The notes under the pieces were generated by a model. It did not search any database, was not told the DNA's origin, and worked only from the letters and a program-made list of their open reading frames with translations. This document shows, in pieces, positions 11,333 to 22,432 of a stretch of DNA of 64,000 bases. Location: contig CAAAJI010000027.1 in NCBI GenBank assembly GCA_900642245.1, positions 305,455 to 369,454 of the forward strand, in the 5' to 3' direction. Every line of letters begins with the position of its first letter. The first letter of the stretch is position 1. This DNA comes from Fragilaria radians. Taxonomy: Eukaryota; Bacillariophyta; Fragilariophyceae; Fragilariales; Fragilariaceae. The translations under genes were made by a program, and so were the position numbers.

Positions 11333-12901
11333 ATGTGGCGTATCCTTTGTAATTTCCTGATCCTTCCATTATTGATAAGAGGTGCCTTGGTAGAAAATCA
11401 TGTCGATCGAGTGCATAAGTTACCTGGATACGATAGTCCTCTTCCTTCTGCTTGGTATTCTGGTTTTTTGAATTACGAACTTGATGGTCATCAAATCCAT
11501 ACACATTATATCTTTGTGGAAGCCGAGAAGATTGAGGAACGTACTAGTAAATCTTCTCCTACGCCTATAATTTATTGGTCCAATGGTGGACCTGGTGCAT
11601 CTAGTATGTTTGGGCTTCTTACTGAATTGGGTCCTTTGATTCTGAGTGATGATTCCTTGTTAACACCATCCTATCGAGAAACTGGCATTCCCACTTTGTT
11701 GTACAATACACATTCTTGGACACGCCTAGGACATTTATTAATCTTTGATGCTCCTGCACCTGTGGGTTATTCACATTGTGATAACAATCAGAATCATTCT
11801 GAATGTTCAGTGAGTTGGACAGACGAATTAGCCTCCGAAAACACATTCCTTGCCTTCCAAACATTTCTTCACACCAAATTTCCTGTCTTGCTGCGAGCTC
11901 CAATCTACCTTACCGGAGAATCCTATGCGGGAATATACATACCCACCTTGGCCCGTAGGATGGTACAGCAAAACGAACAAGATCACAAGTCCCAAAAACC
12001 CGTTCCATCCTTTAATTTACAGGGCTTTGCTGTCGGCGATGGTTGTTTAGGAACCGAAACTGGTATCTGTGGAAGTCTATCGGGTCGTAGATTTGATTAT
12101 TGGTTGGTACTCTTTCTCGCGGGTCATGGTCAAATTCCACTCTCCACCTATCATCAAGTCCTCACTTCTTGTGGAAGTGGCAGTAGTAGCATTGTGGATC
12201 CATCCCTGAGAAAGTTAAAGAATATGGAAAACGATTTGAAGGATGCTTGTCAAGAGGCTCTCGATAAAGTACAACAAGAAGTAGGAGGATACTATGAATA
12301 CTCCCTTTACGATGAATGTGGCTCTCGAAATGGATTATTAACTGGTGCAGAAAATGATTATCCCTGTGGAGGTGGAGTTGTAATGGAACAATACGTCAAC
12401 TTACAAGTCGTCAAGGATGCTCTGAATTCTCCCAACGCAACCTACTTTTCCGTTGATAATGCCGAAAATTTTGATTACACTCCCACCGAAAAAGATATAA
12501 GTGACTTTTACAAAAGTCAAGTAGGAAAACTCAAAATGCTAGTCTACAATGGCGATACAGACCCTGCCATCACATCCTTTGCCGCACAGAATTGGACATC
12601 CCATTTAAATTTACAGGAATGGCAATCCTGGCGTCCCTGGACGATTGATGGGTGTCAACAGATGGGTGGGTATGTCATACGGTATGACGGTGGATTGGAC
12701 TTTCTTACCATTCGTGGTGCCGGACATTTGGTACCCACCTACAAACCCAAGGCAGCCTTTGTTATGATGAAGAATTGGATTGATGGTATTGATTATCCAC
12801 ATTTTTCTACAACTACTACTAACCAAAACAACAACAACAAGTGTGTGGGATCATCCAAAGCCAAATTGGATGACACACTCATGGTTAAAAGCCAAGAATG
12901 A
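11333..12901 (+). CDS. Serine carboxypeptidase (peptidase family S10)
   Basis: Single exon, 522 aa from the ATG at 11333, which opens a typical signal peptide (MWRILCNFLILPLLIRGAL). The family blocks appear in order: substrate-binding YWSNGGPGASSMFG, the nucleophile motif GESYAGIYIP with Ser about residue 197, NGDTDPAITS with the catalytic Asp about 410, and RGAGHLVPTYKP with His about 465. All three catalytic residues are therefore present. The enzyme removes C-terminal amino acids in acidic compartments, so a vacuolar or secreted location is expected. Several NxT/NxS sites fit passage through the ER. The C-terminal 40 residues are an Asn/Thr-rich, low-complexity tail. Length is at the long end for the family (usually 420-500 aa). 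Confidence 0.95.
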   Translation: MWRILCNFLILPLLIRGALVENHVDRVHKLPGYDSPLPSAWYSGFLNYELDGHQIHTHYIFVEAEKIEERTSKSSPTPIIYWSNGGPGASSMFGLLTELGPLILSDDSLLTPSYRETGIPTLLYNTHSWTRLGHLLIFDAPAPVGYSHCDNNQNHSECSVSWTDELASENTFLAFQTFLHTKFPVLLRAPIYLTGESYAGIYIPTLARRMVQQNEQDHKSQKPVPSFNLQGFAVGDGCLGTETGICGSLSGRRFDYWLVLFLAGHGQIPLSTYHQVLTSCGSGSSSIVDPSLRKLKNMENDLKDACQEALDKVQQEVGGYYEYSLYDECGSRNGLLTGAENDYPCGGGVVMEQYVNLQVVKDALNSPNATYFSVDNAENFDYTPTEKDISDFYKSQVGKLKMLVYNGDTDPAITSFAAQNWTSHLNLQEWQSWRPWTIDGCQQMGGYVIRYDGGLDFLTIRGAGHLVPTYKPKAAFVMMKNWIDGIDYPHFSTTTTNQNNNNKCVGSSKAKLDDTLMVKSQE

Positions 12902-13634
12902 ATAGTAAATATGAGGAAACTACTTCATTATCAAGTATGAAGAAATAGTACGACTTATACATAAATATCATTTCAACATTTCTACAAAACAGTAGTGAAA
13001 ATGTAGATAGGAAAGTAATGAGCAAAAAAGGAAGAAAAATTCCCAAGACTTGTGTACTCATTGATATACGCCATCGTAAGTAGCAAGTATTTTCATCCTA
13101 TCCATGCTATTTCAAGCCAATCAAATAAATCTATACCATCAGGGTGGCAACCGTGACACTCAATGGCATTGAGATTATCAACTTGACTAAACTGAAAAGT
13201 TGATCTTTGTACCTATGGACAGAGGAATTCTAGAATTGATATTATTATGAAAACCAAAATGCACGTCTGACCATGCTTGTTACAGGCGGCTATAAGAATT
13301 GAAAATGTCAAATATCACAAAACGTTTCATCTCAATAGTTAGCACAGTTTCAGCACTTATACTTTGTACAATGCGTACAATGGCTACTCTCTAAAATACG
13401 GAAATTCTTTTGAGGTGACTCTGTCAATTCTCATGGCCTTTAGAGTTGTATTTATACAACGGTCTTTGGATCGTTGAAATTGGATAGGCATCTGTAGAGT
13501 CAGATATTTCAAAGACTGTGATTGGGAGGAAAATGATTTGAAAGAACAAAGAAAAAATATGGCTAGAAGAGTTGTACTTGCGCACAATGCATCCTGAAAC
13601 ATGATGCAGGAAATGTGAGTAGGAAGATAAATAC
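12902..13634. other. Spacer between carboxypeptidase and gypsy relic
   Basis: Carboxypeptidase 3' flank followed by AT-rich sequence. The 5' part of the neighbouring gypsy element (LTR, gag, protease, most of RT) should lie here but cannot be recognised, so it is deleted or decayed. Confidence 0.45.
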
Positions 13635-13659
13635 ATGTCTACAAACACATTTTATGTTT

Positions 13660-14962
13660 TAGGGCCTTTAACCGCCAACCTCTTAGAAGAATATGAAGTA
13701 TCATTTGAGTACCTCCCAGGAAAGAAAAATGTTGTAGCAGATGCATTATCTAGACTAGAAATTGATGAATTAAAGATTCAGGAAGAGGAAGTCTTAGCAC
13801 TTCTCTCTGAATCAGAATTTAGCAACATCAAATTTCCCATGCACAACTGCTTTAATTTTTAAGGAGCAGATGAAAGTCCAAGGACTCAGAGAAAAAGGGT
13901 TGGCACAACCCCACTACTCTATGCAACACATTGAAGGCTATGACCTTTATGTTTTAAAGACAAAATATATATTCCTCAGTCCTTAAGGCAAAGAGTACTC
14001 TCCTGGTATCATGAATACTTGCTTCATCCAGGACAGACTTGTACGGAACAGACTATCAGAAACACCATGACATGGCCTGGTCTAGCACAGGATGTTGAGC
14101 GTTTCTGTTCCACTTGCCCAGTCTGTCAATTAACCAAAAAGGAACGTAAGAAATACGGTCTCTTGCCTCCCAAGACAGCAGAATCAGACTCCTGGGTCAT
14201 GGTATGCGTAGATCTGGTGGGTCCTTTTACCATAAAGACCCCACTCAAGACTCACTCTATGCTTGCTCTCACTATGATTGATCCAGCCACTGGATGATTT
14301 GAGATTGTCCAAGCCAATTCTAAGACGGCTACTTCCATCCAGGATTTGTTTCATAATACCTGGTTGGCACGTTATCTCCGTCTTCAATTTATTGTCTTTG
14401 ACAATGGGGGCAAATTCAAACGTGAGTTCAAACAAATGTGTGAGAACTATGGCATTAAAGCCAAACCAACTACAAGTCATAATCCTGAAGCAAATGCAAT
14501 CATTGAGCAAGCCTATAAGGTGGTCAATAACATGCTCAGATCATTTGACTAAGAGCAGGAAAACTTAGAAGAGGATAATCATTTTGAATACTTCCTCCAA
14601 TCTACTGCCTGGGCTATTAGAAGCACCTACCATACAACACTACAGGCAACACCTTGTCAGTTGGTGTTTGGCAGAGATATGATTCACAATATTGCCTTCA
14701 AGGCAAATTGGGATAGAATCCAAAAACGAAAACAGGACATTATCAATAAGTCCAATAAAAAAGAAAACAAGATCAAATTCCTCATGAATATAAGGTTGGA
14801 GACCAAGTTCTATTAGAGACACATGGAATACTTTGGAAACTCTCAACACCTTGTACGGGGCCATACCCAGTAATGCAGGTATATAATAATGGCACAGTCC
14901 AGATTCAAAAAGGAATTGTAAGTGAGCAAGTTAATATCAGCCGAATCTCACCTTTCCAATAA
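13660..14962 (+). mobile_element. Degenerate Ty3/gypsy pol: end of RNase H plus integrase
   Basis: Plus-strand pol fragments in shifting frames. At 13690-13770 the RNase H end motif YLPGKKNVVADALSR is intact. From about 13990 the integrase zinc-binding region (H-x-H and CSTCPVCQL) and the core (CVDLVGPF, ALTMIDPATG, FIVFDNGGKF, SHNPEANAIIEQ) follow, which supplies the D, D and E positions. The C-terminal domain (KVGDQVLLETHG...SRISPFQ) ends at a TAA at 14960-14962. An in-frame TGA interrupts it at 14295-14297, a stop ends the core at about 14550, and a frameshift occurs near 13860. The piece is not functional. A 3' LTR follows directly. Confidence 0.85.
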
Positions 14963-14993
14963 AACCCTCAGGTTTTGTATTATCTTGGGGGCA

Positions 14994-15600
14994 AATGACA
15001 TACCTTGAGTTAAGTTCATTGTGATAATACCTAACAATATAGGCTATAAGCAATACAGTCTAATAACTCTAAAATAAATCAATAAGGCTAAGAGATGTGT
15101 GTGTGTGTACCAATATTGGAGATGTCCAAAGTTATTGTTAGTACATGTAAATAATAGTAGAATTAATATTCTTGTATTTACTCATCTACAACTAGAATAG
15201 GTCACATTGGTCACCATTCTTTCTATACCTTCCACAAATTCAATTAAGACACAGTCTTATATGAATTTAGTGATGCTTAGTATTGCTTCTAAATGAAGAA
15301 GATCATTTAACATCTTTTCAGAACCGTCATATCAATACGGTAGAAATAACTATTACACATTCCTAACTAACAAATAGGAATCTATCAAGATTCACAATTG
15401 ATGAATCTAAGTTGTGAATCTAAGATCACAAAGTCTAAATGCTAAGTGTTGAAGTTAACACGTAAGCTAAAGAGACTACGTGGTCAAGGAAACACGTTGC
15501 GATCGATTCACAAGGTATAAAAGTAGCCTTTTAGATCATAATTTACAATTTGTATAAACTCTTAGAGCAGCATAGAGCACATACTATTACTGCGATGGAT
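14994..15600 (+). repeat. 3' LTR of the gypsy element
   Basis: Directly after the pol stop comes a purine-rich tract (CTTGGGGGCAAATGA) and then TGACATACCTTGAG, the expected polypurine-tract/LTR start. A diverged copy of about 340 bp of it lies at 18225-18566. A TATAAAAG box sits at about 15517, compatible with an LTR promoter. The 3' boundary is uncertain because no matching 5' LTR is present in the window. A (GT)n tract is at about 15096. Confidence 0.65.
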
Positions 15601-17274
15601 GTGGGAAGCCTTTGGATAGAGATTGTCATTATTCAGAAAGCATGCATAAGTTATGTTAAACGGTTCGCATGATTAATCCGGTGAATTTTGCTAAGATAAA
15701 AAGTGAAAGAGTTACATTAAAAATATTACTTTTGCCATACTTTTGGCAAGAAACAAATTGACTAAATGAGTCGGTTGATCAGGTACGTTGAGAGAGCGAG
15801 AAACTAAAAGGAAAAGGATGATATCATGATAGAAAGTTGGAAATATATCTGGCAACGTTACGGATATGATTCTAAGGTAATGCATTTTCAAGATGCAAAA
15901 ATGAAAATATTAAAATTCAAAGAGAAAGTATACCAGAGAAGGTGAATATCCACAGAATCACCCTATGTCCATAAACTCCAAAACAAGGATGATTCTGGGA
16001 CCAATGTCATACCTTGAGGTGTCAGCCAAATAGAAAACACTTTATTGTGATATCTTACAGGGAAATGAGCAATAAATGTTCTATAATTAGATGTATTTGT
16101 GTACAGGTATTGAAGGTATGTATGACTGCCAGTAAACAAAAACATAAAGAATAAAAATATTCTACATAGTTGCATAGTTACATATCAAGGTATCATTTAT
16201 AAAGACAATAACTATACATTATATTTACTATGTATCTAAAAGCTAAGAATCATACTTTACGAATATCCGTGATTGTTGAATGCAAGTAGATCAGTTTCGA
16301 TCAGAGTTTACCAGAATGACAAATGTTTGCTCACTCCCAAGCTCACATTCAAACCAGAAATAAAGTGAAATAAGAAATAAAGTAGACATCTGCAAGACTC
16401 CGGGAAAATTTGCTTTGGAAAGGGCAATGCTACCGATGTACTATCTGGGAAATGCAATCCAAATTGTATATTTTTATAGAATTCCGCGCCAGCAACACCG
16501 ACATTTAATTTGTTGATATTCCCTTTTGTTGAATAGTATCAAGCCAGACTTAGTGTTTAAACTTGAAGGAATTACAAGGTATTGCATATACAACCTTTTC
16601 AATGTAGGATTATATACAGCCTTTTCAATGTAGGATTAGCAATTGCATTTTTCACATCTAGTAAAGCTTTATCAAACTTAAACAATACACCAGGCGCCAA
16701 AGCTCAAATTTATCATTTTCGCTAAACGAAATGTCTGCAAACTAAAATTACCAAACGAAGGGTCAGTATGGACTTACAGCATTCGAAATCTTGGCGCAGC
16801 ATATGTTAGAAAACGAGGGCGTTCTAAGGATGTCAATGGATGAGTAAGGGAAGGGTTTCAGATGTGCATGATGATATTGAGCTTCATTATTGTGATGCAA
16901 ACGTTACTAAAAAGTTATGTTTTGGAGGTGCTTGCCTTTTTGAAAATTGCAATGAGGATGGTGTCTTTAAAATTCTGATATCAAGACTTTTGCTAACCAT
17001 TATTTTTACTAACATTAAAAATCCAGAATTGGTATACTTAGTGATGCCATTGATTGAATCAATTTGGTAACATGACGTTTAGTCATTGTCGAAGAATCTC
17101 CAAGTGGAACGATGGTATCCCTTTTGCTACGGATTGAATATACAGTAACACATAATCTACTTGATGATTTTTTCCCATCAATGCGCACAAAGCATGTTTG
17201 GAAGTATTGCGCTCTCATTGTCATAAATGTTTGGAACTTGGTTCATCCGCCCCATCAAGTCATAATACAAAGTT
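15601..17274. other. Region downstream of the gypsy LTR
   Basis: No gene recognised. A 26-bp tandem duplication with one mismatch is at 16586-16611 and 16612-16637. A piece beginning TGTCATACCTTGAG near 16006 resembles the gypsy LTR start (13 of 14 bases) and may be a further LTR scrap. A 76-codon frame at 16840-17070 has no motif. Confidence 0.4.
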
Positions 17275-17931
17275 ATGGCTATCTCAGAGGCAATAAAGGT
17301 ATTACGTTTACACGGAATCCAAATTGTAATCAGGCATGGATCCGTTCTGGATTTTGAACCATCTAGCAACAGCTCGACTCTTGTGAACGCGGCAAATGAA
17401 GGGTGCTTAGGAGGAGGCGGTGTTGATGGTGTCATAAGTGCTGCTGGTGGTTACGAATTGCTTTGTGCCCGCATGGCGCTTCCGCAAATCGAGGGAAAAT
17501 CTGTAAGATGCCTAACTGGAGATGCAAAGCTAACAGGCCCTGGGATATTCGGTATCATTAAAACAAATCATGTTATTCACGCTGTAGGTCCCAACTACAA
17601 CAAATTTAAATTGGAAGATTATCCCAAAGCTGATCACCTCCTTAAATCCGCGTACATTAGGTCCTTAGAGATTGCGCACAGTGCAAGAATTGAAGAGGTT
17701 TATTTTTCCCTTCTCTCGTCCGGAGCATATCGAGCAAAGAAATCACAAAAGAGTGTCTTAAAAATCGCAATAGGTTCCATTTTTGAATGGGCAGCGTCAA
17801 GATCAAAGTGTTCAAGCGTGAATGTTGTTGTTCTCTGCTGTTTTACAACACTCGAATTTAGGTATCTTTGCGAGCTAGTCGATCAGATCTTGAAATGCCA
17901 AAACAATCAGACAATGACAAACAAACGCTAA
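17275..17931 (+). CDS. Macrodomain (ADP-ribose-binding) protein
   Basis: Intact frame of 218 aa from an ATG. Nearly the whole protein is one macrodomain. Residues 15-41 give the first strand and the ADP-ribose motif VNAANEGCLGGGGVDG (NAAN about 38-41; Gly-rich loop 46-52), followed by CLTGDAKLTGPG and HAVGPNY in the positions typical of MacroD-type domains. The later glycine loop is SSGAYRAKK rather than the usual GIFGYP form. Such proteins bind or hydrolyse ADP-ribose derivatives (O-acetyl-ADP-ribose, mono-ADP-ribosylated protein). The conserved Asn and Asp/Gly-loop residues suggest binding competence; hydrolase activity is inferred only. The gene lies between two LTRs of one gypsy family, in the same orientation as both. 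No intron or targeting signal is seen. Confidence 0.85.
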   Translation: MAISEAIKVLRLHGIQIVIRHGSVLDFEPSSNSSTLVNAANEGCLGGGGVDGVISAAGGYELLCARMALPQIEGKSVRCLTGDAKLTGPGIFGIIKTNHVIHAVGPNYNKFKLEDYPKADHLLKSAYIRSLEIAHSARIEEVYFSLLSSGAYRAKKSQKSVLKIAIGSIFEWAASRSKCSSVNVVVLCCFTTLEFRYLCELVDQILKCQNNQTMTNKR

Positions 17932-18224
17932 AGGCCCAAGCATCCTTGTTAATTCCTATTAATAAATTATAATGATGCTTTTGATGCATAAACTAAAGTA
18001 CACAAGCTCATTCATATAACTTTGCTTGAAAAAGACTAGAAGTGTGATTTTTCCTAGAGTAACTGGCATCATGATAAATCCGTTTGGATAATCCTGGGAC
18101 GTAGAGAATGATGGCAGCATATTGTTGATTGGCTGGGACAATTTGAGAGGTTATCAGCCTATAATCTTCCCATCAAAATCATTCCTCTGGAATTTAGTGG
18201 TTCCTTAGCATTAAATTCGTTAAG
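17932..18224. other. Spacer between macrodomain gene and solo LTR
   Basis: About 290 bp of AT-rich sequence with no recognised element. Confidence 0.4.
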
Positions 18225-18566
18225 AAATACTTAACACTATAGGTTGTATTCAACACAGTCTAGCAATATTGCAATAGGTTGCTAAGACTCAAAGGTGTGT
18301 GGATGTTCAAATACCGGAAATGTCGAACTTATTGCTAGTACATAGTAAATAATGCTAGAATTAATATTTTTACATTTACTCAACTAAATCTTGAACACTC
18401 TACATAGTTAACTATTCCTTTTATACTTTCCGCAAATTCAATAAAATTATTGCTTTATTTAAAATTAGTAATGCTTTGATATTTCTTACACATGAGATGA
18501 TCATTTAATATCTTTCCAGAATCGTAAAATATATACAGTCAGAATAACTATTCCAGATTCATTCGT
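18225..18566 (+). repeat. Diverged solo (partial) LTR of the same gypsy family
   Basis: Aligns by eye with the LTR beginning at 14994: shared islands include AATGCTAGAATTAATATT against AATAGTAGAATTAATATT, TTTACTCA, CAAATTCAAT, ATCATTTAA and AGAATAACTATT, all in the same order and spacing, with many substitutions and small indels. No pol sequence adjoins it. Confidence 0.7.
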
Positions 18567-20827
18567 TTCATTTGAATGAAACATCGATTTTCTTCAAATT
18601 TAGCATTTAAATCCAAACATTTAATCATTGCATTCTGAATCACAATAACCCATGCAGTAAAGTTTCCTACAAAACCATGCTTTATCCCATGCTTAGACAC
18701 TAAGTTGGAGTATGTATTGAATTCTTTCAGTTCTTCATCAAATCGGAATCATATTGAAAGTATGGGGTGATTGAGGGAAGTGATACTGAATAATTTACCT
18801 ATATAACCTGGAACTTAACAGTAAGTTGTGTTGTATTTCTTACACACTATCAGAATAATCATATCAAGATTTGACCAATCAACAGAAAGCAAACGACGTC
18901 CAATTTGCAAAAGACAACCAGTGTTATCAGGTTTTTGTTACCCATTGTTCTTGTAGTGTCAAAGATGAAGCATTCAAGGGATTAATTATCTTTTTGTACT
19001 TTATCATGACTCTTGGGATATAGTTGTCCAAAAGTTACCACTGGAAAGTTCGTCAATACAAGGATTTGCTTCTCGGTAATCTCAACGGATACTTTGTCAC
19101 ACAGGAAAGGACTTCATGTTGGATACATGCCAAATATCTAACAAGTATGTTCCTTTCCACTTGATTTACATCACTCCTCCAAAATTTTGCTTTTTCGTAA
19201 AGTCTAGGATACACGCACATGGAGCGAGATATGTCGTTAAGCATATCATTAGTAAGACACAATGGACAAAATATGAGGCTCATGACATGGTTTTTGTAGA
19301 ATTTTACAATAGTCTCTCACTGATTCTGGATCTACAAGTTGCACATTCTCAAAGAGCACTTACGACGCTTTTCCTGCCAGAAATTGAACCCACAATGACA
19401 ACTGCGAGACTAATTCTTGACACTCCATCCTAACATTCCACCTTGTTTATTAGAGATATCTTTTCCTTTTGGCATGGGAACCTGCCCCTTCTCCTTTTTC
19501 TTATTCTCTACAGCTTTCAAGGGTATAGACATCCTTCCTTCTTGTGCTTTATTTCCTACAGCAAATATTCTTGACAACATTGATCAAATTTTAGAAGATA
19601 ATCATGCTTCTAATTTGGTGGGAACAATACAAATAATTGGATGTACTCTATTCCAGTTTGAATTTAAAGAAGTAGCAAAGGCCTAGCCATATCCATCATG
19701 TCAAAAATTCTAGTTTCATATTCAAAGAAACAATCAGATATTGATAATATGGAATCCAAATGCAATATTTTCTCGCTGGAGTTAAAAAAGACATAAGAAT
19801 GTAAAGACTCTATTGAGACGTGTATCCATCTTTTGTATCCACATAATTGAGTAACGTCAATGGCTTTGGTCATGGAATTGTCAACGTCTTGAAACGAAAC
19901 CGGTATTGACAGTCTATACACCTTTGATCCTAGCTTACTCTTCTATACTCTCTGCATTGTAAATTCTTGACAATTGAGAGATCCGTTATTCTCTAAAATC
20001 TTTTCCTGTTTTAAGTTCAACAACAATTTTTATTGCTCCTATGGCGTATCAGGTCATACTGCACTGACTTGAATCATGAGTGCTGATTGTTCCCTGTGAA
20101 TGGATATCCTTATGACTTTTATTAGAATATCAAGTTGAAACGAACGAAAAGGATACAGTTCTGAAACATGAAAGCTATTCATTCTAACTTTAGTTGACTT
20201 ATCCATATGGAATGCAGTGCTCCAGTAGTTTGCCTACATGTCAGGCAGTGCTCCAATCTACTTGATTCTATATACATGTAAATAAGGCTGTGAGAAAATA
20301 ATACTTCTAGATACAACTATACTCTATGTCTACATATCTGAGTTTTCATCTCCAAGATTTCAGAAACAAGAGAACACTTCCAACTGCATGCATCTGAACA
20401 TGAAGTTCAAAGTAAGTAGTAGTACAAGTTGCCAGAGCTCATGCCTTACATATAGTTTATTCACTCAAATAGCGGAACCTTACAACGAGAGGAGTATCAC
20501 GAAATCGGCGATTATGTTGTACTCGTTTACCGACAATTTTTTCTCTAAGTCACAACGCATTTTCTAATGACGTACAACAAGTCACACTTCGTGTAAACTG
20601 TACTATGGTACTACTTACTTTCAAGTAGTAGTAAGCAAGTGGTTGAACGTTCCGTACCGTAACATCCGGTTCCATGTGTTACTTAGAGAATTCGTCGGAG
20701 TTGTCTGGTCTCTTGCAAGTAACTTTGTGACATTGATCCCTACCCACTCCTTTCGTTTGAGCTGAAACCCACCCAACAATCAGGCCATCTAAACCTTCCA
20801 GCAAAGGGATTGACACGAAACAATAAA
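18567..20827. other. Spacer upstream of the mitochondrial kinase gene
   Basis: About 2.2 kb. Open frames of 76-105 codons between 19053 and 19921 on both strands show no family motif and no splice support. A perfect 8-bp inverted repeat with a 6-base loop (TACTACTT at 20609-20616, AAGTAGTA at 20623-20630) lies about 200 bp before the kinase start codon, in its likely promoter. Confidence 0.4.
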
Positions 20828-22432
20828 ATGACTTACTGTCGTCTATTACGATGTCGAAAGTTAACAACAAATGCTTCCTCCACAATAAATGTTCGATTGT
20901 ATGTACGAAATTATCGACCAAACGTTTTGTATGATGATGCTATTCCAAATCCAAGATTGATGTCGACGTCATTCACTTCGGATTCACAGTCTAGACCTTT
21001 TTCCTCATGGAGAAGTTCTTCTATTTCAAAAATATCTGAATCAACAATCCTAAATACTACATCTATCCTTCATTCCAAGAAACAATCCATATGCTCGAGA
21101 CGTCATTTGAGTAGTGTTCTTACGTCGTCGACTGATTCCAATAATAATTTGGAACCATTATATGATTCAGAAGATGAAATGATAGTTGATCTAGATGCTC
21201 TACAAAAATTAGCCTCTCAAAGGCCAACACCTCTTTGTTTGGCAGACATGTACAAATATGCTGTCATGAAAGATCAAGGACAACGTTTACGAAATGCACA
21301 ATTCCTTCACAAGGAGTTACCGATACGAATCGCTCAAAGAGCCTATGATCTACTCACCCTACCAAGAGGTCTCAATCAATCCAAGCCTATTCGTAGTGTC
21401 GCATACATTTATCTAAGATATCTTAAGCTCTTTGAAGATAATCCATCTCCAAAAACTCTTCAAGAAGAAGAAGCATTCACACAAATGTTAACAAGTATCA
21501 TGTTGGATAGAACGACAATTCCAAAGGATATTGCTCGTGGAATTCAACTTTGGCGTCAACAACAACAGCAACAAGAGCAACAAATTGACATTGAACAAGA
21601 TCAACAATCTCTACAGGATATGGAAGATGCTCTCTACCGATTCTTTACAGCACGAGTTGGATTACGATTTCTAACAGAACATCACATATTATCAAGTACG
21701 AATCTTACTGTTCAACGTCAGAATGTTTTGAAAAATGATCATTGGTTTCTTCAGTCCTCGCAACAGCAACATCAACAGGAAGATTGTAGTTCGAACATTG
21801 TTAATTCCCATCTTGGTTGTATACAAACCGATTGTAATCCCGTGGAGCAGATACAACTTGTGGCAAATCGAATCACAGAACAAGCCATGGCTAAATATGG
21901 TGTCTGTCCTCAAATTAAAATTATATCCTCCGCAGAGAAACATCGATTCACCTATGTTCCACATCATTTGCAGTATATGGTAGCAGAACTTCTCAAAAAC
22001 TCGTGTCATGCGACTATACGAAATTCTGCCAAGAAGGGACTGTCTACCAACAACCAACTTCAACCTATTCGTATCGTTATTGTTCTCGGAGCTGAAGATG
22101 TATCCATCAAAATTGCCGATCGAGGTGGTGGTGTACCACGAAGTACTATGAAAAAGATTTTTCAATTTACCCATTCGACCAAACATGAAGATGACGAAGA
22201 TGACTTTGTCATTCATGAAACTAGTGTTGATGACAATGACATTCGAGGTTTTGGATTACCACTCTGTCGTATCTATGCACGTTACTTTGGTGGAGAATTA
22301 ACACTCAAGAGTATGGAGGGTTATGGCCTGGATGCATACCTACATTTACCTCGATTGGGTGATGCCTGTGAGAACCTTCCACGGACGGTCATGTCAAGTC
22401 CTGGAGGTCAAGTATCCATGCCCACAGTTTGA
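20828..22432 (+). CDS. Mitochondrial PDK/BCKDK-family protein kinase
   Basis: Single exon, 534 aa from the ATG at 20828. The first 70 residues are Arg/Ser/Thr-rich and lack acidic residues at the start, consistent with a mitochondrial presequence. The alpha-helical domain has RPTPLCLADMYKY and FLHKELPIRIAQRAYDL. The GHKL ATPase domain holds the N-box ELLKNS (Glu about 387), G1 DRGGGVP (about 431) and G2 GFGLPLCRIYARYFGG (about 474). These kinases phosphorylate the E1 alpha subunit of pyruvate or branched-chain 2-oxoacid dehydrogenase and switch the complex off. I cannot separate PDK from BCKDK by eye. It is about 100 aa longer than usual (400-440), owing to the N-terminus and Gln-rich inserts (about residues 239-260 and near 315). 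All ATP-site motifs are intact. Confidence 0.93.
   Translation: MTYCRLLRCRKLTTNASSTINVRLYVRNYRPNVLYDDAIPNPRLMSTSFTSDSQSRPFSSWRSSSISKISESTILNTTSILHSKKQSICSRRHLSSVLTSSTDSNNNLEPLYDSEDEMIVDLDALQKLASQRPTPLCLADMYKYAVMKDQGQRLRNAQFLHKELPIRIAQRAYDLLTLPRGLNQSKPIRSVAYIYLRYLKLFEDNPSPKTLQEEEAFTQMLTSIMLDRTTIPKDIARGIQLWRQQQQQQEQQIDIEQDQQSLQDMEDALYRFFTARVGLRFLTEHHILSSTNLTVQRQNVLKNDHWFLQSSQQQHQQEDCSSNIVNSHLGCIQTDCNPVEQIQLVANRITEQAMAKYGVCPQIKIISSAEKHRFTYVPHHLQYMVAELLKNSCHATIRNSAKKGLSTNNQLQPIRIVIVLGAEDVSIKIADRGGGVPRSTMKKIFQFTHSTKHEDDEDDFVIHETSVDDNDIRGFGLPLCRIYARYFGGELTLKSMEGYGLDAYLHLPRLGDACENLPRTVMSSPGGQVSMPTV

Noticed and set aside
16006..16060. Third gypsy LTR copy
   Set aside because: Only the first 14 bases and a loose following stretch agree with the LTR; too short to call.
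16840..17070. Possible upstream exon of the macrodomain gene
   Set aside because: No donor/acceptor pair gives a sensible join, and the macrodomain frame has its own ATG before the first strand.
19053..19921. Overlapping frames of 76-105 codons on both strands
   Set aside because: No family motif in any frame; AT-rich sequence with weak codon structure. An old transposon is possible but unsupported.
21692..22216. 174-codon minus-strand frame
   Set aside because: Lies wholly within the kinase gene on the opposite strand and has no motif; a shadow of the real coding sequence.
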